From positions 145,282 to 209,281 of the forward strand of contig NZ_QLZQ01000002.1 in the NCBI RefSeq assembly GCF_003289925.1: a stretch of 64,000 bases of DNA, written 5' to 3'. Numbering within the stretch: the first letter of the stretch is position 1; the number at the start of each line of letters is the position of its first letter. Shown piece by piece: positions 9,367-17,787 of this stretch. Below the pieces are notes generated by a model, which did not search any database, was not told where the DNA came from, and saw only the letters and a program-made list of their open reading frames with translations. This DNA comes from Planococcus maitriensis (GTDB lineage Bacteria > Bacillota > Bacilli > Bacillales_A > Planococcaceae). The position numbers and the translations under genes were made by a program.

Positions 9367-10275
9367 TTATAAAGTCGCTGAGCGCAAGGCTAAAGCGAGA
9401 GAGAATAATTTGCTTTCTGCACTGTCGGCGCGCGATGTCAAGACGATCGGCGCTTTTGCGCCTGCAATGATGCCGCCGACTTTGGCTCTGGAAAAGTAGA
9501 CAAGTGATTTATAGAGGATATTGCCGGCTTCGATGTTCGGTACCAGCAAGATGTCTGCATGCCCCGCTGTGTCCCCTTCAATGCGTTTATGCTTTGCCGC
9601 TTCCACGGAGATGGCGTTGTCCAGGGCCAGTGGGCCATCAACGATACAATCCGTAATCTGCCCGCGCTTGTTCATGGCGGCCAGCGCTGCAGCATCCAAA
9701 GTTGCCTGCATGGCGGGATTGACGACCTCGACCGCCGCAAGCGCCGCTACAATCGGTAAATTGACGCCGCTCGACTGCGCAACCTGGACGGCATTGCGGA
9801 TGATCTGTGCCTTTTCCTGAAGCGATGGTTGGATGTTCATGCCGGCATCGGTAACGAATATGAGCCGGTCATAGCCTTCGACTTCAAAAGCCGCCACATG
9901 GGATAACACCGATCCTGTGCGGAGCCCGTAATCTGCGTTGAGTGCCGCTTTCATCAGTGTTGCGGTGGGGATATGCCCTTTCATCAAGACGCTGGCGTCA
10001 TTCATGAAGACAGCCCGCACTGCTTCTTTTGCCGCTTGCTGAGGCCCGTTCACGTGATGGATCGAAAGTTTCGGATGGCCCTTCAAATGGGGGAAATCAT
10101 CTGCGATCAATTGCTTCAATGTCGCTTCGTCATCGTATAGATGAAAGCTTGCCAGATTTTGATCGAGCGCCAATGAAACGGCTTCCAAAACCGCGTGGTC
10201 AGCAGCTGCTGCCACCGCGACTGCGTGCTCATCCTGCAAGTCGATTCCATCGACGATGTTCTGCAAAGTGGTCAT
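9367..10275 (-). CDS. ptb: Phosphate butyryltransferase
   Basis: 302 residues from the ATG at 10275, chosen because GAGGTGATAG lies directly upstream; an open frame extends 25 codons further but without a ribosome site. Phosphate acetyl/butaryl transferase family, with KGHIPTATLMKAAL and VTDAGMNIQPSLQEKAQI visible. It converts branched acyl-CoA plus phosphate to acyl-phosphate, the substrate of Buk. It is the first gene of the operon and sits 131 bp downstream of bkdR, where a set of phased TTGCAA elements is found. The 91-nt spacer to bcd shows no clear signal. Confidence 0.92.
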   Translation of the reverse strand: MTTLQNIVDGIDLQDEHAVAVAAAADHAVLEAVSLALDQNLASFHLYDDEATLKQLIADDFPHLKGHPKLSIHHVNGPQQAAKEAVRAVFMNDASVLMKGHIPTATLMKAALNADYGLRTGSVLSHVAAFEVEGYDRLIFVTDAGMNIQPSLQEKAQIIRNAVQVAQSSGVNLPIVAALAAVEVVNPAMQATLDAAALAAMNKRGQITDCIVDGPLALDNAISVEAAKHKRIEGDTAGHADILLVPNIEAGNILYKSLVYFSRAKVGGIIAGAKAPIVLTSRADSAESKLFSLALALRSATL

Positions 10276-10319
10276 CTCTATCACCTCATTCCTTTTTATT
10301 AAAACAGAAGAAAGCTTGA

Positions 10320-10350
10320 GATATAAGGGATGTAAGCGTTTTATTTGCAA
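10320..10350 (-). promoter_or_regulatory. Candidate weak sigma-A promoter of the bkd operon
   Basis: On the minus strand TTGCAA (10345-10350) is followed after 19 bp by TATATC (10320-10325), each matching four of six consensus bases. A convincing sigma-54 -24/-12 element (GG, then GC 10 bp on) was not found anywhere between bkdR and ptb: the best TTGC at this place has no GG at the right distance. The assignment is tentative. Confidence 0.3.
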
Positions 10351-10402
10351 AATACGGCAGTTCTCTTTGCAAATTATTGCAAAACCTTGCAGAGAGTTGC
10401 AA
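10345..10402. promoter_or_regulatory. Helically phased TTGCAA repeat array, putative BkdR operator
   Basis: The palindromic hexamer TTGCAA occurs at 10345, 10367, 10377 and 10397, with the variant TTGCAG at 10387. The last four are spaced exactly 10 bp apart, one DNA turn, and the first is 22 bp away. They begin 4 bp beyond the bkdR stop codon and lie about 70-127 bp upstream of the ptb start, where an upstream activator site is expected. Binding by BkdR is an inference from position. Confidence 0.5.
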
Positions 10403-10406
10403 AACC

Positions 10407-12449
10407 TTATAGTAGTCCGAATTTTTCCAATTTATAGTATAAAGTACGCAAGGAAATCTGGAGCTGTTTTGCCGTTTTCGACTTATTTCCTTTCGCCTCT
10501 TCCAGTGCACGGTGTAAAATCCCACGTTCGACCGTTTCGAGCTGTTCCTGCAATGGCGCCGATGCCGGGATGACCACTTCATTCTTCGCTTCTGCCGCTT
10601 TCAGCATATTCAAGGGGATATGGTCTTCTGTCATGACTTTGTCGTTCATCTGCATGAAAATCATTGAACGGCTTAAGATATTTTCCAGTTCACGCACATT
10701 GCCAGGCCAATCGTACATCTTCAAAAATTGCAGTGCTTTTTCCGATACACTTTCCACATTCCGGCCGTATTCCTGGTTGAGCTTCAGCAACAAGCGATCC
10801 ACGATGCGCGGAATGTCCTGTTTCCTGCTGCGCAGCGGGGGGATCAAGATCGGCATGCGGTTCAACCGGTAATACAGGTCTTCACGGAAGGTCCCGTCAA
10901 GCAGCGCCTTTTCCATATTGGCATTGGTCGAAGCGATGACACGGACATTGACCGGGATCGGTTTGGTCCCGCCGATCCGCATCGTTTCATGTTCCTGCAA
11001 GACGCGCAGCAATTTGCTTTGGATCTGGGGAGACAATTCCCCGATTTCATCCAGGAAAATGCTGCCGTTGTTCGCTTCCTCCAGCAAGCCCCGTTTTGCA
11101 CCTGTCCGGCTCTCAAGCGTCGCACCTTCTTCGTAACCGAACAATTCGGCATCCAATTGCTCACTCGATACGGCCGCACAATTGACGCGGACGAACTTAT
11201 TGAACTGGCGTTCGCTGGCACTGTGGATGGCGTGCGCGAACAATTCCTTGCCCGTGCCCGACTCTCCGCGTAGCAGCACGGTCACAAGCGTTTGTGCGGC
11301 AAGTTTTGCTTGCTGCAGCGACAATTGCATCTCAGGTGACAAACCGATGATGTCATCGAAAGTGTATTTCGACTCAAGCGTGCGGATGATGCTTCTCGCA
11401 CGGTCCAGTTCCTTCATGAGCGAACGGATTTCGGTGGTGTCATGGATGACCCCGACACTTCCCTTTAACTGGTTATCGACGATGATCGGCGCAACATTGA
11501 CGATGACTTCCCGTTTGGCTGGGCCGACTTTTAAATTGACGCCACGCACAGGCTTTCGGGTCTGCAAGGCTTTGAAATGCATGCTCTCTCCTTCTGAGAT
11601 GTCCGCAGATGCCGGGCGGCCGATGACTTGCTCCATTTCAAGGCCGGTGATTCTTGTATAGGCCGGATTGACAAGCAAGCCGATGCCTTTTTCGTCCACA
11701 ACTGAAATGGCATCGTCGCTGGATTGGATGATCGCTTGGAGCATCGTCTGGATTTCTTTCAGGTCAGTGATTTCCTCGGCGAGTGAAACCACTTCCGTAA
11801 TATCCTTGAACACCGCGAAGGCACCGATCAATTCGCCGGTTTCATCGATCATCGGGAAACGGCTCGTGACGATTTTCGATCCGTCTTTCAGTTCAAGCTC
11901 CCGGTTCAATTCCGTCCTGCCTGTCTCGATGATCCTCGGCAATTCACTCATCGAAATCAATTCATGGATATGCCGGCCGATCGCTTCATCCTGCTTGACC
12001 GAAAGCATGCGTGCAGCGCTGCGATTGATGAAATTAATATGGTTGTCGAGATCGATGCCGACCATGCCTTCGTCGATTGAATTGAAAATGATCGATCCCT
12101 TATGGCTCTCGTTGCTCAGCCGGTTGATATAATGCTCTTTCTCATCCATCAGGCGTACAAAAACATTGGCGACGCTCCCTGGGATAATGACGGTGCGGGG
12201 CGGATAGAAACGGCGCAAGCGCTGCGTCAATTCGTCGTCGCCTGTCACGTTGAAGACGATATCGACCGCTTTCGGCAATTCCCGGTAATCCGTAGCAGTG
12301 GAAATATTGAATTTTCCAGCTTCCTGTAGAGCCGGAGCTGCCCCGTCGATGTCAGCAACTCCTTCTACATGGAACCATCCGGATTCGACGAGCAGCTTCA
12401 AAATTGCAGATCCGCCGATCCCGCCGCCGATAATGATTACATTTTGCAA
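10407..12449 (-). CDS. bkdR: BkdR-type transcriptional activator with degenerate GAFTGA loop
   Basis: 680 residues, the size of the Bacillus sigma-L-dependent BkdR. Order: Rossmann-like N-terminal domain (GGGIGGSA, 1-100); two PAS domains (about 118-225 and 235-340); AAA+ activator module with Walker A GESGTGKE near 394, Walker B SIFLDEIGE, sensor I RVIASTNA and sensor II WPGNVREL; and a C-terminal Fis-type helix-turn-helix (NKSKTAKQLQISLRTLYYKL). The sigma-54-contacting loop, normally GAFTGA, reads GATLES at residues 442-447 with no length change. TyrR-like proteins lacking this loop act with sigma-70, so the mode of activation may differ here. It is divergent from yqzF and just upstream of its presumed target operon. 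Confidence 0.85.
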   Translation of the reverse strand: MQNVIIIGGGIGGSAILKLLVESGWFHVEGVADIDGAAPALQEAGKFNISTATDYRELPKAVDIVFNVTGDDELTQRLRRFYPPRTVIIPGSVANVFVRLMDEKEHYINRLSNESHKGSIIFNSIDEGMVGIDLDNHINFINRSAARMLSVKQDEAIGRHIHELISMSELPRIIETGRTELNRELELKDGSKIVTSRFPMIDETGELIGAFAVFKDITEVVSLAEEITDLKEIQTMLQAIIQSSDDAISVVDEKGIGLLVNPAYTRITGLEMEQVIGRPASADISEGESMHFKALQTRKPVRGVNLKVGPAKREVIVNVAPIIVDNQLKGSVGVIHDTTEIRSLMKELDRARSIIRTLESKYTFDDIIGLSPEMQLSLQQAKLAAQTLVTVLLRGESGTGKELFAHAIHSASERQFNKFVRVNCAAVSSEQLDAELFGYEEGATLESRTGAKRGLLEEANNGSIFLDEIGELSPQIQSKLLRVLQEHETMRIGGTKPIPVNVRVIASTNANMEKALLDGTFREDLYYRLNRMPILIPPLRSRKQDIPRIVDRLLLKLNQEYGRNVESVSEKALQFLKMYDWPGNVRELENILSRSMIFMQMNDKVMTEDHIPLNMLKAAEAKNEVVIPASAPLQEQLETVERGILHRALEEAKGNKSKTAKQLQISLRTLYYKLEKFGLL

Positions 12450-12525
12450 TTTTCTTCAAACCTTTCTGTCACGATTCATGCAATGTACTGCACATATATT
12501 TCTAGCCTACCGCAGGGGACAATTC

Positions 12526-12554
12526 TTGACAACTTTAAGCGGATTGGAAACAAT
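12526..12554 (+). promoter_or_regulatory. yqzF: Candidate sigma-A promoter for yqzF
   Basis: TTGACA (12526-12531), 17-bp spacer, AACAAT (12549-12554). It lies 24 bp upstream of the yqzF start with GGATGTGG in between as ribosome site. Confidence 0.5.
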
Positions 12555-12577
12555 GGAACATGAAGGATGTGGAATAG

Positions 12578-12814
12578 ATGGGACGATTGATTGCATTTAT
12601 CATTTTGCTCATTCCCGGCGTCATGGCCGCTTATGGCATCAAATTAATGCGGGATACCCTTTTCAATAAATTGCTCGAACCGTATCCCGCTCTGTGGATG
12701 CAGTTTACACTCGGGACGCTCTTTACAGTGATCGGCATCGGCTTCTTCGCTGGATTCCTGTTGAATCGTGACCGGAAAAAAGGCAATGTGTCTGAACGGT
12801 TCCAGAAGCGATAA
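12578..12814 (+). CDS. yqzF: DUF2627 family small membrane protein
   Basis: 78 residues. Two predicted membrane helices (about 4-22 and 40-62) joined by a short charged linker and followed by a basic tail (NRDRKKGNVSERFQKR). This matches the DUF2627/YqzF family, which in Bacillus also sits beside bkdR; function unknown. Start ATG at 12578 follows GGATGTGGAATAG. It is monocistronic, ending at a bidirectional terminator. Confidence 0.8.
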   Translation: MGRLIAFIILLIPGVMAAYGIKLMRDTLFNKLLEPYPALWMQFTLGTLFTVIGIGFFAGFLLNRDRKKGNVSERFQKR

Positions 12815-12835
12815 ATGGGCCTTTGCAATGAACAC

Positions 12836-12876
12836 AAAAAAACCAGCCAGGAACAATCGTTCCTGGCTGGTTTTTT
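12836..12876. terminator. Bidirectional terminator between yqzF and the phosphodiesterase gene
   Basis: Perfect 14-bp stem AACCAGCCAGGAAC / GTTCCTGGCTGGTT with a 4-nt loop, A-run on the left and T-run on the right, so it can stop both convergent transcripts. Confidence 0.92.
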
Positions 12877-12880
12877 GTCT

Positions 12881-13612
12881 TTAGCGCTGCAATTCCATTG
12901 TACCCTGCGGCCGCATAACTTTTGCGCGTGCAGGATAATCGGTGATGATGCCTTTGACCGAAGGATGGAGTGTGCGGAGAAAACGTTCATTCCCCGATAC
13001 CCCATAAAGCCGAACCGCCTTGCCCATCTCCGCAATCGGTTCTAGCCATTTGGGTTTATGGAACCTTTTGTGGAAATGGAAACTGTCGAGCCAATGGTAA
13101 TCCTCGAGCCCGTTCCACTGGGAGGCCCGTTTCAATATCCACGCTATTTCAATACTCGGCAGCAAGCGTTTCATCCTCGCAAGAAGCTCAGCATCGAATG
13201 ATGAGAGATGGATATTGTCTACCCCTTCAAGCAAAGCCGCGATAATTTCAGGGCCGTCGGGATGCTTTGCGACAGAGGACTTCAATTCGATATTCAATGG
13301 AATGTTTTTCTTTTTCGCCCAGTCAATCACTTCATATGCCAGTGGAATTGAATGGCGCCCGAAGCGCCTGAACCTTTTCCGGATCGACAGCGACTTCAGG
13401 GATTCATACGGCATACTATAAATATCCTCCTGCGTCCTCGCCAGGCGTTTTAATTGATCGTCATGGTAGACGATTGCTATGCCGTCCCGCGTCATCTGGA
13501 CATCCAACTCGATGCCCACTTGTATTTGATGCGCCAATTCGAATGCTTGCCATGTATTTTCAAGGGCATGCCCAGATGCACCGCGATGCGCATAGATTTC
13601 GATTTCAGACAT
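12881..13612 (-). CDS. yqiK: Glycerophosphodiester phosphodiesterase family protein
   Basis: 243 residues from the ATG at 13612, selected for the GGGGAGGAAACT ribosome site; 14 further upstream codons are open but lack one. GDPD fold with the signature YAHRGASGHALENT (catalytic His and Arg, then Glu-Asn), the metal and catalytic ELDVQMTRDG and VYHDDQLKRL, and NIELKS in the middle. It hydrolyses glycerophosphodiesters to glycerol-3-phosphate and an alcohol. There is no signal peptide, so a cytoplasmic enzyme is likely. The substrate cannot be told from sequence. Confidence 0.88.
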   Translation of the reverse strand: MSEIEIYAHRGASGHALENTWQAFELAHQIQVGIELDVQMTRDGIAIVYHDDQLKRLARTQEDIYSMPYESLKSLSIRKRFRRFGRHSIPLAYEVIDWAKKKNIPLNIELKSSVAKHPDGPEIIAALLEGVDNIHLSSFDAELLARMKRLLPSIEIAWILKRASQWNGLEDYHWLDSFHFHKRFHKPKWLEPIAEMGKAVRLYGVSGNERFLRTLHPSVKGIITDYPARAKVMRPQGTMELQR

Positions 13613-13768
13613 AGTTTCCTCCCCTTTTTTTGGATAGGACCCAACTTTAATCATTTATTTTATCACTTCATTAATTGGCTGCAAGTGTTGGGCTTGCTTG
13701 TGGGCGATTTTTTATTTTTTATATTCCCTTATGTAGTTTAATACATTTCTTTAAGGGGCACTGCCGCG

Positions 13769-13803
13769 CAAAAAAAAACCGGCCCCCTCACAGGAGCCGG
13801 TCC
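13769..13803 (-). terminator. Terminator after spo0A
   Basis: GC-rich hairpin (GGACCGGCTCC with GGGGGCCGGT, loop TGTGA) followed on the minus strand by nine T. It lies 8 bp beyond the spo0A stop. Confidence 0.9.
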
Positions 13804-13810
13804 ATGCGTA

Positions 13811-14563
13811 TTATGGTTCAGTGGTGCCGAGGCTGTCGACGATCATGGCGATGAATTCTGAATTGGACGGCTTTGATTGCAGATGCGATTCGCTATAGCC
13901 GAACACGGTGGCGATATGCGCGACAGATTCACTGCGCACCCACACTTGTTCGATGGCATGGCGGATCGACCTTTCGACCCGTGCCGCCGTCGTATCGAAC
14001 TTCAAAGCGATCTTCGGATACAGCTCTTTCGTCACTTTTCCAAGTGCAGAAGGTTCATCCACGACGATCGATACAGCCGCTTTCAAATACATATAGCCTT
14101 TTAAATGCGGCGGCACGCCGATATCTTTCAGCCTCGATGTGATGGCTTCGTCTTTTGTCACCATGCCGCTTTTCGCCGGCTGGTCCCCATTTTTCATGAT
14201 ATGGTTGATCTGGACGACCAGCCGCTCGGTCTCGAACGGTTTCATGATGAAATACGAAGCTCCGTAGTCAGCAGCTTGGCTCATGATCGACTCCTGGCCG
14301 AATGCAGACAGCATGATGACATGGATTTTACTCAAGCGCTCATCGGATCGCAGCACATCGAGCACCGCAATGCCATCGAGATACGGCATGATGATGTCGA
14401 GCAGCAAGATGTCCGCATCGGTCTGTTCCAGAATGCCGATGCATTCCCTGCCATCGTAGGCAACGCCCACCACTTCCATGTTCGGCTGTGAATCAAGGAA
14501 TTCGGTCATCAATTCGACAAGCTCACGGTTATCATCGGCAATGGCGATTTTTATTTTCTCCAT
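13811..14563 (-). CDS. spo0A: Stage 0 sporulation protein A (response regulator)
   Basis: 250 residues. Receiver domain 1-120 with acidic pocket D10-D11, phosphoacceptor D56 in LLLDIIMPYLDG and lysine in FIMKPFE. The C-terminal Spo0A DNA-binding domain contains the recognition-helix segment FDTTAARVERSIRHAIE and ends in KPSNSEFIAMIVDSLG. All residues expected for phosphorylation and DNA binding look intact. In Bacillus it is the master regulator of sporulation, biofilm and competence transitions. Here it follows recN directly (33-nt gap) with no spoIVB between them, so a non-sporulation role is likely. Confidence 0.93.
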   Translation of the reverse strand: MEKIKIAIADDNRELVELMTEFLDSQPNMEVVGVAYDGRECIGILEQTDADILLLDIIMPYLDGIAVLDVLRSDERLSKIHVIMLSAFGQESIMSQAADYGASYFIMKPFETERLVVQINHIMKNGDQPAKSGMVTKDEAITSRLKDIGVPPHLKGYMYLKAAVSIVVDEPSALGKVTKELYPKIALKFDTTAARVERSIRHAIEQVWVRSESVAHIATVFGYSESHLQSKPSNSEFIAMIVDSLGTTEP

Positions 14564-14596
14564 ATTTTTCTCTCCTAAAATACAAGCTCCGGACCT

Positions 14597-16294
14597 TTAT
14601 TTCATCAACAGCTTCCGGTCCCTCGCCAAAGTCAGCAATTCATCGGCATGCTGTAAGGTCAACTCGGTGATTTCCGCCCCCGACAGCATGCGGCTCATTT
14701 CTTCAGTGCGCTTGCGCCCAGCCAATTCCTTCACCGATGTGGTCGTGCGGTCTTTCGATACTTTTTTCTCGATGAACAGATGCTGGTCCGCCATCGCAGC
14801 GACTTGCGGCAGATGGGAAATGCACAGCACCTGGGAATGGCGTGCGATGGCGGCGATTTTTTCTGCGATCGCCTGTGCCACGCGCCCGCTGACTCCTGTA
14901 TCGACTTCATCGAAAATGATCGATGTGATGCCCTGGTGCTTGGAAAAGATGGTCTTGAGCGCGAGCATCATGCGTGACAATTCACCGCCTGAGGCGACTT
15001 TCGTCAGCGGCTTCAAAGGCTCCCCGACATTCGTCGAAATATGGAATGCGATGCTGTCCTGCCCGAAACGGTCGAATTTGCCTTTCGGCAGCAGATTGAA
15101 TTGGACTTCAAATGAAGCTTTGCCCATGTGGAGCTCCTTCAACTGCTCCATGATCGCTTTCGCCAATTTGGCTGCCGCCTGCTTTCTGAGCATGGTCAGT
15201 TCTTCCGCCTCGATGCGCAAGTCCTCGGTCAATTCCTTCAGTTTCTCCTGGTCTAGCCGCAGGCGCTGGTCGCGGTTGAGCAATTTGTCGAGTTCGTCCG
15301 CTTGCTCTTCCTGGTACAATAGGATGTCTTCGACCGAGGCGCCGTATTTGCGCTTCAAGGACTGCAATAACGCCAAGCGCTGTTCGATTTCATTGAGCCG
15401 TTCCGGGTCGAATTCCAGCTGGTCCAGTATGCGCTTGATTTCGGTTGACGTGTCCTGGAGCTGATAGAATGCCCCTGCGACCGACTCCGAGGCTTCCTGG
15501 AACTGCTCATCGACCGCTGCGGCATGTTCAAGTTCGCTCATCGCGTTGCCGACCCAATCCAGCCCTTTCGACTCCCCTTGAATCGCTTCATGGGCTTGTG
15601 AAATCGACTCGAAGATTTTGGTGAAATTCTGCAGCCGTTTGCGTTCTTCCAGTAAAGTTTCTTCTTCTCCCGGCACGAGCTGGGCATCTTCGATTTCACG
15701 TAATTGGAATGTCAGTAAGTCGATGCGCTGTGCAATCTGCTGCTCGTTTTCGTTATAGCTGGCGAATTCACGTTTCAATTTCGTGTATTTTTCGAATGTG
15801 TGGCTATAGCTTTCTTTCGCTTTTGTCAGAAGTTTCCCCGCAAATTGATCCAATAGATGGAGGTGCTGCTTTTCATCCATCAATTCCTGCGTTTCGTGCT
15901 GTCCGTGGATGTCGATCAATGCGGCCCCCACTTCGCGCAAAATGGAAATGGTCACAAGTTTGCCGTTGATGCGGCAAACGTTCTTGCCTTTGCCGTTCAG
16001 CTCGCGGCGCAAAAGAACATCGCCATCGCTCGCCTGGATGCCGAAATCCTCCAGTTTTTTATGGACCGGATGCTTTTCGCTTTCGATGTGGAACAAGCCT
16101 TCGATTTCAGCCTTTTGGGCCCCGTGACGAATGAACTCCTGGCTTCCGCGCCCTCCGGCCAGTAAATGCACGGCATCGATGATGATCGATTTACCGGCAC
16201 CGGTCTCTCCTGTCAGAACTGTCATGCCTTCTGTAAAACTGACCGATAATGTATCGATAATCGCAAAATTGCGTATATCCAATTCTCGCAGCAT
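14597..16294 (-). CDS. recN: DNA repair protein RecN
   Basis: 565 residues, SMC-like ATPase of double-strand-break repair that gathers DNA ends before RecA loading. N-terminal MLRELDIRNFAIIDTL and Walker A LTGETGAGKSII near residue 30; long central coiled-coil region (about 150-360, rich in Glu, Gln and Leu); C-terminal signature VASGGELSRMMLAL and Walker B SIIFDEVDTGVSG. Start is the second ATG of ATGTATATG (16294), which sits 6 nt after GAGGTGG. It follows argR by 17 nt and is probably cotranscribed with argR and spo0A. Confidence 0.92.
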   Translation of the reverse strand: MLRELDIRNFAIIDTLSVSFTEGMTVLTGETGAGKSIIIDAVHLLAGGRGSQEFIRHGAQKAEIEGLFHIESEKHPVHKKLEDFGIQASDGDVLLRRELNGKGKNVCRINGKLVTISILREVGAALIDIHGQHETQELMDEKQHLHLLDQFAGKLLTKAKESYSHTFEKYTKLKREFASYNENEQQIAQRIDLLTFQLREIEDAQLVPGEEETLLEERKRLQNFTKIFESISQAHEAIQGESKGLDWVGNAMSELEHAAAVDEQFQEASESVAGAFYQLQDTSTEIKRILDQLEFDPERLNEIEQRLALLQSLKRKYGASVEDILLYQEEQADELDKLLNRDQRLRLDQEKLKELTEDLRIEAEELTMLRKQAAAKLAKAIMEQLKELHMGKASFEVQFNLLPKGKFDRFGQDSIAFHISTNVGEPLKPLTKVASGGELSRMMLALKTIFSKHQGITSIIFDEVDTGVSGRVAQAIAEKIAAIARHSQVLCISHLPQVAAMADQHLFIEKKVSKDRTTTSVKELAGRKRTEEMSRMLSGAEITELTLQHADELLTLARDRKLLMK

Positions 16295-16311
16295 ATACAT
16301 CCACCTCTTTA

Positions 16312-16761
16312 TTAAAGCATTTCGATCAAGCGCTGTTTCAGCACTTCGCGATGTTCCACATCCCGGCAGATGATCAAACATGTATCATCCCCGCAGATCG
16401 TCCCCAGAATTTCCTCCCAATCCAAATGGTCGATCAAGGAACCGATGGCATGGGCATTGCCCGGCAAGGTTTTCATGACCAAGAAATGGCTGGCCCCATC
16501 GATGCTGACGAATGCGTCAGTGAGCGCACGGTGCAGTTTCTGCATCGGGTTGAAGCGCTGGTCTGCCGGCAAACTGTATTTGTAGCGGCCGTCCTGCAAA
16601 GGGACTTTCACTAAATGAAGTTCCTTTATATCACGGGATACGGTCGCTTGCGTCACTTCATAGCCCGCAGCTTTCAATAAGTCGACCAAATCATCTTGCG
16701 TTTCGATTTCGCGATTTGAGATCAAGTCGCGGATTTTGATATGACGTTGTCCTTTATTCAT
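16312..16761 (-). CDS. argR: Arginine repressor ArgR/AhrC
   Basis: 149 residues, the same length as Bacillus AhrC. N-terminal winged helix ([11 protein letters not shown] and [13 protein letters not shown]) and C-terminal hexamerisation and arginine-binding domain ([14 protein letters not shown], with the conserved GDD pair). It represses arginine biosynthesis and activates catabolism when arginine is bound. Start ATG at 16761 follows AAGGGGGAGCACC; the longer open frame upstream covers the promoter region. An ARG box precedes it, implying autoregulation. It heads the argR-recN-spo0A cluster. Confidence 0.94.
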   Translation of the reverse strand: MNKGQRHIKIRDLISNREIETQDDLVDLLKAAGYEVTQATVSRDIKELHLVKVPLQDGRYKYSLPADQRFNPMQKLHRALTDAFVSIDGASHFLVMKTLPGNAHAIGSLIDHLDWEEILGTICGDDTCLIICRDVEHREVLKQRLIEML

Positions 16762-16775
16762 GGTGCTCCCCCTTG

Positions 16776-16793
16776 AGTGAATAATTATTCCAT
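16776..16793. promoter_or_regulatory. ARG box in front of argR
   Basis: On the minus strand ATGGAATAATTATTCACT matches the arginine operator pattern TNTGAATWWWWATTCANW at all but one of the strongly specified positions. It lies 15 bp upstream of the argR start, between the expected promoter and the ribosome site, a position suited to autorepression. Confidence 0.65.
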
Positions 16794-16904
16794 ATACTTT
16801 ATATCGTAACTCTAAACCGCTTTGAAGACAAGAAAACATCCTGCCCGTGCCAGAACTATTTACCCCTTATCGCCAAGCTTCACTCATTTTCAGCGGCAAA
16901 GCAG

Positions 16905-16940
16905 AAAAAAGGACAGGGAAGGAACTCCCCTGTCCTTTTA
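16905..16940 (-). terminator. Terminator after tlyA
   Basis: Stem AAAAGGACAGGGGAG / TTCCCTGTCCTTTT with T-run on the minus strand, starting immediately beyond the tlyA stop codon. Confidence 0.85.
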
Positions 16941-16941
16941 A

Positions 16942-17787
16942 TTAAGATGGCGACGTGTTTTTTTCCTTGAATGCGGAATGGGCATTCTCGACCACTTGTG
17001 CAATCGAATGCGCATCCGGCAAATCACTTTTCCCCGCCTGCTCGTTGGAGACAAGATGGAACAAAAACTCGATATTGCCTTCGCCCCCGGTGATCGGCGA
17101 ATGGGTCATCGCCTTTACTTCAAAACCGCAATCGACGGCATAGGCTGCCACTTTTTGCAGCACTTCCTGATGCACTTTCGGATCGCGGACAATGCCTTTT
17201 TTGCCGACTTTCTCGCGCCCCGCTTCAAACTGCGGCTTAACGAGAGCTATACAGTCGCCGCCTGGCACCAGAATGGTCTTCAGTACCGGCAGGATGATGC
17301 GCAGCGAGATGAAGGAGACGTCGATCGTCGCCACTTCCGGCAAGCCTTCCCCGAAATCTTCAGGCTTTGAATGCCGGAAATTGGTGCGTTCCATGACGGT
17401 GACGCGCGGGTCCTGGCGGATTTTCCAGGCCAGTTGGTTATAGCCGACATCGAGTGCGTAGCCATGGCGCGCGCCGTTTTGCAATGCGCAATCGGTAAAG
17501 CCGCCGGTCGATGAGCCGATGTCGAGCATCATTTTGCCTTCCACCGTAACATCGAATTCAGCAAGCGCTTTTTCCAGTTTCAAGCCGCCGCGGCTGACAT
17601 AGCGCAAATCATTGCCCTTTTTTTCAAGCGGCGCATCTTCAGGGATTTTTTCGCCGGGTTTCTCGAGGCGTTCGCTGCCCGAGAAAATCACTCCCGCCAT
17701 GATGGCACGCTTGGCTTTTTCCCTTGTTTCGCAAATGCCCCGCTCAACCAGCAGGACATCCACCCGTTCTTTTTTCACTTTATTCAT
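16942..17787 (-). CDS. tlyA: TlyA family 2'-O-methyltransferase / S4-domain protein
   Basis: 281 residues. N-terminal S4 RNA-binding domain (about 1-65, [20 protein letters not shown]) followed by an FtsJ-like Rossmann methyltransferase with the SAM motif [16 protein letters not shown] near residue 85 and LVKPQFEAG near 190. The family methylates 2'-hydroxyls of rRNA cytidines, and Bacillus YqxC is the local orthologue. The start overlaps the dxs stop by four bases (ATGA), so translation is coupled. Activity on this organism's rRNA is inferred only. Confidence 0.9.
   Translation of the reverse strand: MNKVKKERVDVLLVERGICETREKAKRAIMAGVIFSGSERLEKPGEKIPEDAPLEKKGNDLRYVSRGGLKLEKALAEFDVTVEGKMMLDIGSSTGGFTDCALQNGARHGYALDVGYNQLAWKIRQDPRVTVMERTNFRHSKPEDFGEGLPEVATIDVSFISLRIILPVLKTILVPGGDCIALVKPQFEAGREKVGKKGIVRDPKVHQEVLQKVAAYAVDCGFEVKAMTHSPITGGEGNIEFLFHLVSNEQAGKSDLPDAHSIAQVVENAHSAFKEKNTSPS

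Noticed and set aside
10270-10406. Sigma-54 -24/-12 promoter for ptb
   Set aside because: TTGC elements are plentiful, but none has GG at the required 10-bp distance upstream; the nearest (TGCCGTATTTTGC) is short by at least one base. Reported as absent rather than forced.
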